Below are positions 23,003 through 32,520 of a stretch of 34,987 nucleotides of DNA, one piece after another. The stretch lies in NCBI GenBank assembly GCA_030834125.1, contig JAURFW010000017.1, positions 1-34,987 on the forward strand, given 5' to 3'. Position numbers and translations under genes: made by a program. Each line of letters begins with the position of its first letter. The first letter of the stretch is position 1. The notes under the pieces are model-generated. The model was not told where the DNA came from. It searched no databases and worked only from the letters and a program-made list of their open reading frames with translations. This stretch comes from Bacteroidota bacterium. GTDB lineage: Bacteria > Bacteroidota > Bacteroidia > NS11-12g > UBA955.

Positions 23003-25162
23003 TTGCTTTTTGTGAAAACTTTATTCTTAATGATTTCCGCATTATTTACGCTAGTAAGCATAGATGTGTGGGGCCAAAATGCTCTATTGTTCGACGGTAG
23101 TAATGATCAGATAAATTGTGGTACTGATTCTTCTTTAGCGATGGATGGTGGAGAAATTACTATTGAAACATGGATTAATGCCTCTTCATGGAGAACTCAA
23201 GTTTACGAAGGAAATATTATTTGTAAAGAAGAAAATACCAGTAACTTGGGATACATGCTGCGAGCAGGAGATGGAGGTCGATTGAATTTTACAATTGGAA
23301 ATGGTTCTTGGTATGAACTTATAACGAGCAGTTCAGTTATGAAAACAAATCAATGGTATCATGTTGCGGGAACCTATGATGGGAAAGTATTACGACTTTA
23401 TTTAAATGGTAAAATGATAGATTCACTTATTGCAGGAACTCAACTAGGAGTGTCTTACTCAACACAGCTCGCAATTGGAAATCACAGTAATGTGTATTCT
23501 CGGCATTGGCATGGTAAAATAGATGAAGTTCGAATATGGAATTATGCAAGGACACAAAAGGAAATTCAGAGTAATATGTACGATGAATATTGTGATCCAC
23601 AAAAAGGACTAGAGCTCTATTATAAACTAAATGAAGGAACGCCAAATGGAAATAATTTGGCTGTAAAAACAGCCAAAGATTATTCTGGGAATGGCATTAC
23701 TGGGACTTTAGTAGGCTTCGATTTAAAAGGATCATCATCTAATTGGTCAACTGGGTATAAATTCAATGTAGGGTCGGTGTTAGACAGCTTTAAAGTGAAT
23801 ATCTGCGACAGATATTCGGTGCCTAGTCGATCTTATATTGTAAGTAAAACTGGTACTTATTACGATACATTACCAACATACATGGGTTGTGATTCTGTTT
23901 TGAAAATAGATGTAACTATTAGAAATAAAAGTTATTCTTCAATAAACTATTGGGGCTGTGATTCTGTATTAGCACCTTCTGGTGATTTGTATTATTACTC
24001 ATCAGGTATTTATACAGATTATTTGAAAAATGCAGTTGGTTGTGATAGTGTTATTACTGCAACCGTAGTTATTGGTGCAGATTCTAGTGAATTAGATGTA
24101 ACTCAATGTAATGCTTATGTTTTGCCAAGTGGGAATGATACAATCACAGAATCAGGAGTATATTTTGATCATCTCAAATCATTTAGAGGCTGTGATTCTG
24201 TGGTGAAAATAAATGCCACAATTCTAAAAACAACGACATCAAAAATCACTTTGAGTTCTTGTAATTTCCCAGTACAAAGTCCAAGTAAAAAATATACTTA
24301 CAAGGATTATGGACGTTATTACGATACTTTAATAAACAAACAAGGATGTGACTCCATAATAACAATTGATTTTATATCTAATGTTTCATATGGTGAGATT
24401 AGCCCTGTAGAATGTAGAGGTTTTACTTCTCCTTCAGGGAAATATTTTTGGGATAAATCAGGTACATATTTGGATACCATATTCAATAAGAAATTTTGTG
24501 ATAGTATAATTACAATAAATCTCATCATACTCACAAAGAGTGAAACCATCGTAGAATTATCTGGTTGTAAAAAGGTGGCTTCCCCTTTGGCTGATAGGAT
24601 TTTTCAATACTCAGGTACTTATACAGATACATTAGTCAATGCTATTGGTTGTGACAGTATTATTACATGGAAAGTAAAAGTCACAAGAATTGAAAATGGC
24701 ATTGAGCAAACGGATAAGACTTTAAAATCTTTATCAAATGTGGGTACTTACCAATGGTTGGATTGTAAAAATAAATATTCTCCAGTAGATGGAGAGACAG
24801 AGCAATTGTTTACACCTAATGTTAATGGATATTACGGTGTAGAGGTTACTGTTGGAGAATGTAAAGATACAAGTGCTTGTAAAGTTGTGTCGGGAGTTGG
24901 AAATGTTGAGTTAACAAACCATTTTATAAATATCTATCCCCAACCCGCGAGCAATAATCTCCACATTCAGTTATTGGAACAATATAATCACATAGCATTA
25001 GAAATTATTACCCTTGATGGTAGGATTCAATTCGAAGCAGAATTTACAAATCCCGACTTAGATTTTGAGATTACTCCTAGAATAGGTCCAGGAATGTATT
25101 GGCTAATTATAAAAACCAAGGACGGAAATTATACTCGCCCAATTGTTTGGTCGGCTAATTAA
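23003..25162 (+). CDS. LamG-domain, six-repeat secreted protein with T9SS sorting domain
   Basis: A 719-residue surface or secreted protein. Signal peptide 1-25 (cleavage after VWGQ); LamG/concanavalin-A-like domain about 27-190 (ALLFDGSNDQINCG, FTIGNGSWY, WYHVAGTYDGKVLRLYLNG, GKIDEVRIWNYART); six Cys-paired repeats of about 51 residues from 263 to 562; an Ig-like segment (YQWLDCKNKYSPVDGETEQ, 583-601); and a C-terminal type A sorting domain (INIYPQPASNNLHIQ to the end). The last signals export by the T9SS whose PorT is encoded at 4799. LamG domains commonly bind glycans. Start is TTG 23003 or GTG 23012; the stop overlaps the convergent phosphatase gene by 4 bases. Role in adhesion is inference. 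Confidence 0.85.
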   Translation: MLFVKTLFLMISALFTLVSIDVWGQNALLFDGSNDQINCGTDSSLAMDGGEITIETWINASSWRTQVYEGNIICKEENTSNLGYMLRAGDGGRLNFTIGNGSWYELITSSSVMKTNQWYHVAGTYDGKVLRLYLNGKMIDSLIAGTQLGVSYSTQLAIGNHSNVYSRHWHGKIDEVRIWNYARTQKEIQSNMYDEYCDPQKGLELYYKLNEGTPNGNNLAVKTAKDYSGNGITGTLVGFDLKGSSSNWSTGYKFNVGSVLDSFKVNICDRYSVPSRSYIVSKTGTYYDTLPTYMGCDSVLKIDVTIRNKSYSSINYWGCDSVLAPSGDLYYYSSGIYTDYLKNAVGCDSVITATVVIGADSSELDVTQCNAYVLPSGNDTITESGVYFDHLKSFRGCDSVVKINATILKTTTSKITLSSCNFPVQSPSKKYTYKDYGRYYDTLINKQGCDSIITIDFISNVSYGEISPVECRGFTSPSGKYFWDKSGTYLDTIFNKKFCDSIITINLIILTKSETIVELSGCKKVASPLADRIFQYSGTYTDTLVNAIGCDSIITWKVKVTRIENGIEQTDKTLKSLSNVGTYQWLDCKNKYSPVDGETEQLFTPNVNGYYGVEVTVGECKDTSACKVVSGVGNVELTNHFINIYPQPASNNLHIQLLEQYNHIALEIITLDGRIQFEAEFTNPDLDFEITPRIGPGMYWLIIKTKDGNYTRPIVWSAN
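23789..24688 (+). repeat. Six diverged tandem repeats of about 153 bases in the LamG protein gene
   Basis: Protein period is 51, 50, 51, 51, 51 residues by the first Cys of each unit (C268, 319, 369, 420, 471, 522). Each has a second Cys 28-29 residues later in a GCDS(V/I) motif, and SG(T/I)Y(T/Y)D before it. Diverged at DNA level, so an old expansion. Confidence 0.85.
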
Positions 25163-27105
25163 TGTTGAATCAAAACCTTGGTAGTATATTGAATGTTTGA
25201 GGCTTTAATTCTAACGAAGTACATTCCATTAGGTAAATTTGAAATACTTATGGCATCATTTTTTATTCCTTGGGGATATGTTCTTGAATAAACAATTTTT
25301 CCGTTTATATCCATAAGTTTAATTATTTCTAAATTCCCATTAGGAATATTTATATTCAATATTGAATTTGCTGGATTGGGAAATGCCAATAAGAAGTATT
25401 CTTTTAAAGTTTCACTTGATAACAAGTTTATAAATCGGGGTGCTGGTATATCTTGAGCGTTTCTTAAAGGAACTGCCGATTTTGCCTGACGCAGAAATGG
25501 GGATCCATTTATTGTATAAAACCCATTACCCCAACTTTCATTTAATGTGGCATTCATTATTGATTCCGTAAAATAGAAATCTCCTTGAAGTGTGTCGTTG
25601 TTTATGTCAACCAAAATATAACCATGTTGCCTAAGATTCACATATTTCATATGGGGATTTGGAATATAACCGCTTGGTGATGGAGAAGGTAATTCTGAGA
25701 CTAATTGATTTTCTAAAAAAGCTGCAACTGTTGGGGATGCATTTTCATCAAAATTCGATGAAGAAATACTCGGTGAAACAAATTCAACACCAACAGAAGT
25801 ATTACCAGTTTTTGGATCATAGGACCAGGGCTTATAAGGATAAGGTGTAGATTGAGTTTGAGTCGCACTATCTGTTAGGTCAAATGCCATAGCACAATGA
25901 AAATCACCTGTTAAAACTACAGGATTTGAGATTTTATTTTTTTTGATGAAATTAAAAAGTTCTTGTCTTTCCGCAGGGTATCCATCCCAAATATCTAAAA
26001 ACTGAGATTCTACTTGCTCTGGTTGTTGATTTAAGAGTTTAGAAGCCCAACCAATATTGAATTCAGAGAAAATCACTTGATTACCTAAAAGTTTCCATTT
26101 TGAATTTGAGGCAGTTAATTCTTCTTTAAGCCATGATTTTTGAGCATCACCAAGTATAGTTCTATTTAAAGAATATAGTGCCGTATCTGTAACATCATTT
26201 ATTTGCGGGTCACGTCCTATTATTCGAGTATCTAGCATAAATAAATCCGCAGTTTTACCGAAGGTAATTTTTCGATAAATACTACTATCTGACTTCTCGC
26301 GTATTGGCATCCATTCGAAAAAGGCAATTCTGGAAAATCGTTTCCTATCATTCCAATAGCCTTCATCTCCTTCGGTGTGATTTTGTGCGTTCAATCGATT
26401 TGAACCATTTGCACTTTCGTGATCATCCCAAACACAGATTACAGCATGTTGTTGATGCATCTTTTGAAGATTACTGTCTAATCGATATAGTGCATACCGT
26501 GCCCTGTATTGTTCGAGTGTAACTGTCTCAAAACTATCATGAATACGACCTTGGTTTTTTACTTCTTCTACCCCATACCCCGTGGATCCTACCTCATAGA
26601 TATAATCCCCTAGGTGTATAACTGCATCTAAATCGTTATATGATGCTACATTGCCATATGCATTAAAAAATCCACCTTGATAATTAGCGCAAGAAACAAC
26701 AGCAAACCGTAGGTGCTGATTGTCTGAATTTGAAGGGGTGGTTTTGGTTCTTCCAATAGGTGAATAAATATTATTCCATTCAAAACGATAATAATAAACA
26801 GTATTTGGATTAAGTTGATTTGCATCTACTTTTAGAGTAAAGTCCTTGTTCCGGTTTGCGGTTGCCGTTCCTGAATTTGTGATATTTTGAAAACCAGTAT
26901 CTGTAGCAATTTCCCAAAATACAATCTCTGAATCGTTCAATGTTGGGTGCAGTCTTGTCCATAAAATTACTGTACTGGTAGTTGGGTCACCTGAGGCTAT
27001 ACCGTATTCAAATGGTATTGAAAAAAGTTGAGCCTTAGCAGGAATTACAACTATCGAAATTAAAATACTGATAAACCTTAAAGATTGGAAATTAAATGAT
27101 GACAT
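25159..27105 (-). CDS. PhoD-like alkaline phosphatase/phosphodiesterase with T9SS sorting domain
   Basis: 648 residues. Signal peptide (hydrophobic 9-21, cleavage after AKA), then the PhoD N-terminal Fn3-like domain (FEYGIASGDPTTSTVILWTR, 33-51) and a metallophosphatase core: FAVVSCANYQ (C139), IHLGDYIYEVG (D167, Y169), VWDDHESANGS (D227, D228, H229) and LTGDFHCAMAFDL. By family it is a Fe/Ca-dependent phosphomonoesterase or phosphodiesterase that acts on extracellular phosphorus compounds. The last ~75 residues (AFPNPANSILNINIP to TKVLIQH) are a T9SS type A sorting domain, so the enzyme is secreted or surface-anchored. Convergent with the LamG gene. Confidence 0.92.
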   Translation of the reverse strand: MSSFNFQSLRFISILISIVVIPAKAQLFSIPFEYGIASGDPTTSTVILWTRLHPTLNDSEIVFWEIATDTGFQNITNSGTATANRNKDFTLKVDANQLNPNTVYYYRFEWNNIYSPIGRTKTTPSNSDNQHLRFAVVSCANYQGGFFNAYGNVASYNDLDAVIHLGDYIYEVGSTGYGVEEVKNQGRIHDSFETVTLEQYRARYALYRLDSNLQKMHQQHAVICVWDDHESANGSNRLNAQNHTEGDEGYWNDRKRFSRIAFFEWMPIREKSDSSIYRKITFGKTADLFMLDTRIIGRDPQINDVTDTALYSLNRTILGDAQKSWLKEELTASNSKWKLLGNQVIFSEFNIGWASKLLNQQPEQVESQFLDIWDGYPAERQELFNFIKKNKISNPVVLTGDFHCAMAFDLTDSATQTQSTPYPYKPWSYDPKTGNTSVGVEFVSPSISSSNFDENASPTVAAFLENQLVSELPSPSPSGYIPNPHMKYVNLRQHGYILVDINNDTLQGDFYFTESIMNATLNESWGNGFYTINGSPFLRQAKSAVPLRNAQDIPAPRFINLLSSETLKEYFLLAFPNPANSILNINIPNGNLEIIKLMDINGKIVYSRTYPQGIKNDAISISNLPNGMYFVRIKASNIQYTTKVLIQH

Positions 27106-27167
27106 GATTTTAATTTATTTATACTGTAAAAATAATGTGATATTTAAATTTGAACCAATTGCCCTCA

Positions 27168-27175
27168 TATATTTG
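27168..27175 (+). promoter_or_regulatory. -7 promoter box of the 27182 lipoprotein gene
   Basis: TATATTTG, perfect TAnnTTTG, six bases before the ATG. A TTTG at 27149-27152 is 15 bases upstream, slightly short of the usual spacer. Confidence 0.55.
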
Positions 27176-27181
27176 TGAAAT

Positions 27182-27988
27182 ATGAATCGATTTATTTTAA
27201 TTTCATCGTTTTTGTTGTTTTTAGGAATTACTTCCTGTTTCAATGAAGATGTAGAAGTAAATAAATCGAATCGAGGTGAAAAAATATCTAAGGATTCACT
27301 TACAAAATATTCATTGGAAATTATTTCTTCAATAGACTCTGCTAAATGGATTCCTATAAGTTTTGATTCTTTTGAGGAGTATTCTTTTGTTACTCTTAGC
27401 ACGGAAGATACAAGTTTAATGGGGTGTCATTCTTGTGTTGCCGATATAACCGTTATTGGTTTTTATTGGGGTGATAATAATAAATTGGTAAATATTGATA
27501 CTTTGATTTATTTGCCAATTTCTAGCGTTTGGGGACAACCGCCAAAACTGAGTATAAAAAAACTTGTAGGGCAGTTTGTTTTAATTGCCGCAGAAAAAGA
27601 TGGTGCTGGAGGTGAACATAAAGAATGGGTGGAGGTGGTTCCTTTAACAGGTTGCAATAGTGGGGAGGTAGCCCTAAGTTGGGAGGCTTCGACTGGGTAT
27701 GAACAAACTTACTTTAATGCAAATTCTTTGCCTGCTGATTTAAAAGATTCAATTAAAACTACTGATTTAACCTTTCCTATTACAGCATCTTACAATTCAA
27801 CGTTAAGCTATAAATGGGAGGAAATGGAATCCATGTTTTCTATTTGGAAATCCCAGCAAGCGTTTATAATAATTCCAACGAGGAAATCCCGTAAGTCACC
27901 AATTGAAATAAAGCTTCCCGACTTACCACTAAAGAATTTTGTTTTTGATGGATGTCAATGGACAGACAGAAGTATAAAAGGTATTTAG
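27182..27988 (+). CDS. Lipoprotein of unknown function
   Basis: 268 residues with a lipoprotein signal (MNRFILISSFLLFLGITSC, C19 after ITS). The mature part is strand-rich with four cysteines: GCHSC (C80, C83, a CxxC), C155 and C260, which could form disulfides. Motifs such as KDGAGGEHKEWVEVVPLTG do not match a family I know. An envelope protein of unknown function. Preceded by a promoter box giving a nearly leaderless transcript; followed after 47 bases by the glycosyltransferase gene, which has its own box. Confidence 0.6.
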   Translation: MNRFILISSFLLFLGITSCFNEDVEVNKSNRGEKISKDSLTKYSLEIISSIDSAKWIPISFDSFEEYSFVTLSTEDTSLMGCHSCVADITVIGFYWGDNNKLVNIDTLIYLPISSVWGQPPKLSIKKLVGQFVLIAAEKDGAGGEHKEWVEVVPLTGCNSGEVALSWEASTGYEQTYFNANSLPADLKDSIKTTDLTFPITASYNSTLSYKWEEMESMFSIWKSQQAFIIIPTRKSRKSPIEIKLPDLPLKNFVFDGCQWTDRSIKGI

Positions 27989-28021
27989 TACCTGTAGAAT
28001 GAGATTCAATTTCAAGCCACC

Positions 28022-28029
28022 TATATTTG
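28022..28029 (+). promoter_or_regulatory. -7 promoter box of the glycan operon
   Basis: TATATTTG, perfect TAnnTTTG, exactly six bases before the ATG at 28036. No -33 TTTG is evident. It probably drives the glycosyltransferase-amidotransferase-flippase operon. Confidence 0.55.
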
Positions 28030-28035
28030 TAAACT

Positions 28036-29217
28036 ATGCTTTGGCTGGCTGGATGGTACCCAACAAATGAAAACCCTCATGCAGGAGACTTTATTCGAAG
28101 GCATTTCAAGGCATTTCACAATTCAAAATCATTTATTAAGTCAAATCAGGAATTACACCTTATTCATTTTGCGACCAATAATAAGTGGAGTCCAATTGAA
28201 TTTCGTACTTGTTTAAATAAAATTAAGGATAAAAACTGTTCAGATTTAGAATATATAGTTCCGATTTTTCAGAGCAGCAATTATCTTTTCAAACCTGTAA
28301 ACTTTATTTGGTATCACCTTGTTGGAATATTTGTTCTATTAAACTATTTTAAATTCCACAAAACCAGGTATGTGCATCTTCATGCAGCCGATAAGGTGGG
28401 TGTTTTAGCAGCGCTTTTTAAAGATTTTGTAGGTTATAAATTACTTTACACCGAGCATTGGGCAATTTTTAATGACAATATTTCGGATAGGTTTGAACAA
28501 AGAAATTTTTGGTTTCAATTTTATTTCAAGAAGGTTTGGGAGAAAACTGATTTGTTCGTGAGTATTAGTAATAATCTATATCAATCGATGTTAAGGGTTT
28601 ATTCAGAAAATAAAACATTTGTTATTGTCCCAAATGTTTTAGATAATGTATTTGAAAGAGATATAGTGGATTCAACAGTTAGAGCTTGTAGAATTGATCC
28701 TCAAAAAATTCGATTCTTGCATATTTCTAATTTTGAAAATAGAAAGAATATTCCAATTCTAATAAATGCTTTTCAGGACTATCGTAAAAAATATCCTCAA
28801 GCTCAACTTTCACTTGTTGGTGGAGACCTTAATGACAAAGAAGGTATTGATTTAACTTCTGTATTCGTTTATCCGAATTCCCCAGTTGAAGAATTAATTT
28901 CTCACTATCGTAATAATGATGTTTTTGTTTTGTATTCTGATGCTGAAAACGCTCCTTGTGTTATTACCGAAGCATTGTGTTACGGATTGCCTATTATTAG
29001 TAGTGATGTAGGTAGCGTCTCGGAAATGTTAAACACTGAAAACGGAATACTGATAAAAGCTACTTCAAAAAATAAATTCCTAAAAGAGAATTTGTTGACA
29101 GCACTTTTGGAATTCACCCAAAAATCTCAAATCTTTGATAAAATTGAAATCAGTAAAAAAGCGTTTGAGAAGTATGGAAAATCAAAGGTTTTTGAAAATT
29201 TCTATTGGGTAAGATAA
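28036..29217 (+). CDS. Glycosyltransferase family 4 protein
   Basis: A 393-residue GT-B glycosyltransferase, cytoplasmic and probably membrane-associated. N-terminal lobe: LWLAGWYPTNENPHAGDFIRR and LHAADKVGVLAALFKD. C-terminal lobe: VPNVLDNVF, FLHISNFENRKNIPILINAF, LSLVGGDLN and the donor-binding E-x7-E-type motif in SDAENAPCVITEALCYGLPIISSDVGSVSEML. It retains configuration and uses a nucleotide sugar, by family. Sugar and acceptor are unknown; the neighbours suggest surface polysaccharide or O-antigen synthesis. One base separates its stop from the amidotransferase start. Confidence 0.9.
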   Translation: MLWLAGWYPTNENPHAGDFIRRHFKAFHNSKSFIKSNQELHLIHFATNNKWSPIEFRTCLNKIKDKNCSDLEYIVPIFQSSNYLFKPVNFIWYHLVGIFVLLNYFKFHKTRYVHLHAADKVGVLAALFKDFVGYKLLYTEHWAIFNDNISDRFEQRNFWFQFYFKKVWEKTDLFVSISNNLYQSMLRVYSENKTFVIVPNVLDNVFERDIVDSTVRACRIDPQKIRFLHISNFENRKNIPILINAFQDYRKKYPQAQLSLVGGDLNDKEGIDLTSVFVYPNSPVEELISHYRNNDVFVLYSDAENAPCVITEALCYGLPIISSDVGSVSEMLNTENGILIKATSKNKFLKENLLTALLEFTQKSQIFDKIEISKKAFEKYGKSKVFENFYWVR

Positions 29218-29218
29218 C

Positions 29219-31138
29219 ATGTGTGGAATTGCTGGTATATCAACATCTATCCTAAAGGATCGCGGTTACTGGGAGCGTTGGGCTCGCATATTTAGCAATT
29301 CAATAGAAGAAAGAGGTAAAGATGATGCTGGTTTATTGTTATTGAATAGGAATGCAGATCCAACACCTGTATTATGGGGGAGGGAAGGATATGAAACCTC
29401 ACTACAATATTTGCCAAAACGAAATTTTTATGATGCTGTTTCTGAATCTGTAAATGGATTTATATTACATCAGCGTTTATCAATTATCGCACCTGGAGAA
29501 AGGGGGCATCAGCCCATGTGCGATTCTTCTTCACGTTACTGGATAACCTACAATGGAGAAATCTTTAATTATATTGAACTGCGTAAACAGTATAATTTAA
29601 ATACAATTACAGATACGGATACTGAGGTTCTACTTGAGCTTTGGGCGAAAATGGAAGAAAAGTGTCTTGCTTTACTTGATGGCTTCTTCGCATTTTGTAT
29701 TTATGATTCAAAAGATAATACCTATACAATTGTTAGAGATAAAACGGGTGTTAAGCCATTACACTATATTCTGAATAAGGAAGGTTTTGCATTTAGTAGT
29801 AATGAATTATCTCTGAGAGAGTTTTCAGGATCTTCTGAAATAAATAAACAGGCAATCTATCTACACATGAAATATGGTATGTCAGAAGTGCATGATTGGT
29901 ATGAAGATGTTAAGACGTTGCCACCAGGACACTGGTTGAAATGGATACCAAATCTCAGAAATACTATTTTTCGTAGATGGTATTTCCCATCTTCGCATTA
30001 TAGAAATAACGAGGCAAGAGATTTAAGGGAAATGCTTTTCGAGTCAATGAGAAAGAGACTCAGAAGTGATGTCCCCATTGGTTTTTCCGTAAGCGGAGGA
30101 ATAGATAGTGCAATTCTTTTAGGTCTTGGTCGATGGATTTTAGGGGTTGATGAAAGAATCCATTTGTTTTCTGTTGGCAGCAGGGGTAAATCAGGAGATG
30201 AAACAAAATGGCAAGAACAAGTCCATAGAAAACATGGCGGGAATATGCATCGTATTGATGTTGAGGGATTGACCACTGCCGATATTGAGGAACAAATTAT
30301 AAAAACTAAACGACCTCAAGTAGCTTGGAATAATGTTGCACATTTTGCCTTGTGCAGACGGGTAAAAGATGAGGGAGTTGTTGTGTTGTTCAACGGACAA
30401 GGTGCAGATGAGATTTTTGGTGGATATCCGGATTACTTTATCCAAGGATTAAAAGACGAAGGAAGTTCTATCGGAAAGTTTAAGGAATTTTGGCCCATCT
30501 CTGCCAATAAAGCGCGTCAGGTATATTTTAAGAGGAAGCTACGTTCTAAAATGTCCGAAAATCTCAAGAAAAAAATTGATAGATGGGCATGGTCAGAATT
30601 ATTTACAATAAATGTAATCAATGCAAATTCTATAGAGTTACACCCCAAAGTAGAAAATGTACAGGAAATGATGCTCGGCGATTATTATGGTAAACTTCAG
30701 GATTCAAAGTTTTATGGGAAACTATACCAAATGCTAGCTTGGGAAGATAGAAACGGAATGGCTTTTCAATTAGAGAGTAGAAATCCATTCGCAGATGATT
30801 TAAATATTCCAAAATATTTTTTAGGTAAAAAAACACTTTCCCAATTATCCCAAAATACTTTGCCTAAAGGATTACTGAGAAATACATTTAAGGATTTACT
30901 CCCCCAAGACTTATACAATAGAACTGATAAAAATGGGTTTAGCATGCCAGATACTTGGCTAACTCATGAGCATGGTTTTGAATGGACTGATTGGATTATG
31001 AACTCTGATCTAGATGAAATTATCAATCGGGGATATAGAGAAAAGTTAATTTCAAACTTTGAAAAGTTAAATGTAAGTCAATATCAGAACTATTTTAGAA
31101 TTGCGACTCTCGGTAGGTTTTTATCTGAATTAAAATGA
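29219..31138 (+). CDS. asnB: AsnB-type glutamine-dependent amidotransferase
   Basis: Asparagine-synthetase (class II) family, 639 residues. N-terminal glutaminase with nucleophile C2 (MCGIAGIS), NGEIFNYIELR and a TDTE segment; synthetase domain with the PP-loop FSVSGGIDSAILLG (SGGIDS at 292-297), FNGQGADEIFGGYPDYF and ESRNPFADDLNIPKYF near the end. It could make asparagine, but such genes inside glycan clusters often amidate sugar carboxyl groups, and here it lies between a glycosyltransferase and a flippase with a four-base stop/start overlap to the latter. I favour glycan modification, as inference. Confidence 0.88.
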   Translation: MCGIAGISTSILKDRGYWERWARIFSNSIEERGKDDAGLLLLNRNADPTPVLWGREGYETSLQYLPKRNFYDAVSESVNGFILHQRLSIIAPGERGHQPMCDSSSRYWITYNGEIFNYIELRKQYNLNTITDTDTEVLLELWAKMEEKCLALLDGFFAFCIYDSKDNTYTIVRDKTGVKPLHYILNKEGFAFSSNELSLREFSGSSEINKQAIYLHMKYGMSEVHDWYEDVKTLPPGHWLKWIPNLRNTIFRRWYFPSSHYRNNEARDLREMLFESMRKRLRSDVPIGFSVSGGIDSAILLGLGRWILGVDERIHLFSVGSRGKSGDETKWQEQVHRKHGGNMHRIDVEGLTTADIEEQIIKTKRPQVAWNNVAHFALCRRVKDEGVVVLFNGQGADEIFGGYPDYFIQGLKDEGSSIGKFKEFWPISANKARQVYFKRKLRSKMSENLKKKIDRWAWSELFTINVINANSIELHPKVENVQEMMLGDYYGKLQDSKFYGKLYQMLAWEDRNGMAFQLESRNPFADDLNIPKYFLGKKTLSQLSQNTLPKGLLRNTFKDLLPQDLYNRTDKNGFSMPDTWLTHEHGFEWTDWIMNSDLDEIINRGYREKLISNFEKLNVSQYQNYFRIATLGRFLSELK

Positions 31139-32415
31139 GTACCGATAATCCAATAAAGTCTTATTATTGGCAAATTTCCAAAGCTGCTATTTCGTTTTTA
31201 TCGATTATCATTTATTCTCAGTTTTTGGGGGCAGAAGGACGGGGTGAATTAAGTGTTTGGCTTTTAGTATTACAAGTAGTACTAATGTTTAATGAATGGG
31301 TGATGGGTTCGGCGATGGCCAATTGGTTTAGCCAGTTTGGATTCAGTACTGTTTTAAAGAAAATATGGTTTTTCCCAATAATTGTCTTAGCATTATCTTA
31401 TTTATTCTCATTAATCTTTCAAATCCCGTTTACAATTTTCATTAATCTCGCTTTGATTGGTATAGGGATAACAGTTCAAAATGTTTTTGCAAATTATTTT
31501 CAATCTACGGGTGAGGTCTTAAAGCGTAATAAATGGCAATTTACCTACGAATCATTGAAAGTGGTTTTATTATCAATTTTCTTATTGCTTATTTTAAAGG
31601 GGTTTATAAATAGATACAATGATGGTGTAGAATTAACTTTAATGATAATTTCTAATTCAGCAATTTTATGGGTAATAGGAGCATTGTTCTTATTTAGTCA
31701 ACGAGCAAATAAGGAGAAAGTAGTACAATCAAAGTTTCCTCGAATCGCATTAGTTTTAAGAGAAGGGTTTTGGGCACAATTTGGACATTTGTTATTATTT
31801 ATATTGTTTAAGTCTCCCATTTATTTTGCTGCAAAATTAAGTGGAGATGCTCTTGCTGGTATTATTGCCAACACATTACTAATAGCAGATGCTGTTTGGA
31901 TTTTTGCCAATACATTTGGCATGGTATTGCATTCCAGAGCACTGGAAAATCAAGATTTGAGATATCATCAAAAGTTGGCCTCCCGATATGTTGTAATTAG
32001 TTTTTGGGGAACGGTAACTTTGGCAAGTTTTGTGCTACTGATTCCTCAATTTGCTTATGAGTGGGTATTTGGGGAAGAATTTGGTTCAATGAAGCAACTT
32101 TGGCGTTTGATATTTCCAGGGGTAGTGGCCATGTCATTTTCTGCCGTATTAGGCAATTTATTACATGCACAAAATAGATTCATTGAATTAGCGAAAAATC
32201 ATTTCTTGGCTTTATTGATAATGTTAGTGTCTTTTTATTTTATGAAAATCATGGGGGTAAGTGTTAAGCATACACTACTGTATAGCTTTGATTTTGGTGT
32301 GTTTTTGCTTGTAGTTTTCAATGTTTTATCGTTGAAAATTCCTTTATTCAATAAAAGATTTTGGAAGGATAATACATTGATAATGTTACGTTTGCTAAAA
32401 AAACGTTTAAAGTAA
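31135..32415 (+). CDS. Polysaccharide flippase (Wzx/MOP-superfamily)
   Basis: 426 residues with about a dozen predicted hydrophobic membrane segments and few charged residues apart from loops. The opening ISKAAISFLSIIIYSQFLGAEGRGELSVW is typical of the polysaccharide biosynthesis/MVF-like transporters, which move lipid-linked oligosaccharides across the inner membrane. Its start overlaps the amidotransferase stop (ATGA), making it the third gene of the operon. The substrate is unknown. No polymerase or ligase gene is visible after it; transcription of the next gene restarts from its own promoter box. Confidence 0.85.
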   Translation: MSTDNPIKSYYWQISKAAISFLSIIIYSQFLGAEGRGELSVWLLVLQVVLMFNEWVMGSAMANWFSQFGFSTVLKKIWFFPIIVLALSYLFSLIFQIPFTIFINLALIGIGITVQNVFANYFQSTGEVLKRNKWQFTYESLKVVLLSIFLLLILKGFINRYNDGVELTLMIISNSAILWVIGALFLFSQRANKEKVVQSKFPRIALVLREGFWAQFGHLLLFILFKSPIYFAAKLSGDALAGIIANTLLIADAVWIFANTFGMVLHSRALENQDLRYHQKLASRYVVISFWGTVTLASFVLLIPQFAYEWVFGEEFGSMKQLWRLIFPGVVAMSFSAVLGNLLHAQNRFIELAKNHFLALLIMLVSFYFMKIMGVSVKHTLLYSFDFGVFLLVVFNVLSLKIPLFNKRFWKDNTLIMLRLLKKRLK

Positions 32416-32482
32416 TTTCTGTTTGTGTGTACATTTTTTTAGTTTCTTCATAAAATTCTTTTTTATCCCATTGCCATTGTTC

Positions 32483-32490
32483 TAAATTTG
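32483..32490 (+). promoter_or_regulatory. -7 promoter box of the glutamate dehydrogenase gene
   Basis: TAAATTTG, perfect TAnnTTTG, 30 bases before the ATG. It implies a leader of about 25 bases. No clear TTG at the -33 distance. Confidence 0.5.
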
Positions 32491-32520
32491 TCCTTTGAAA
32501 TAGATTAACGACACATTTTT

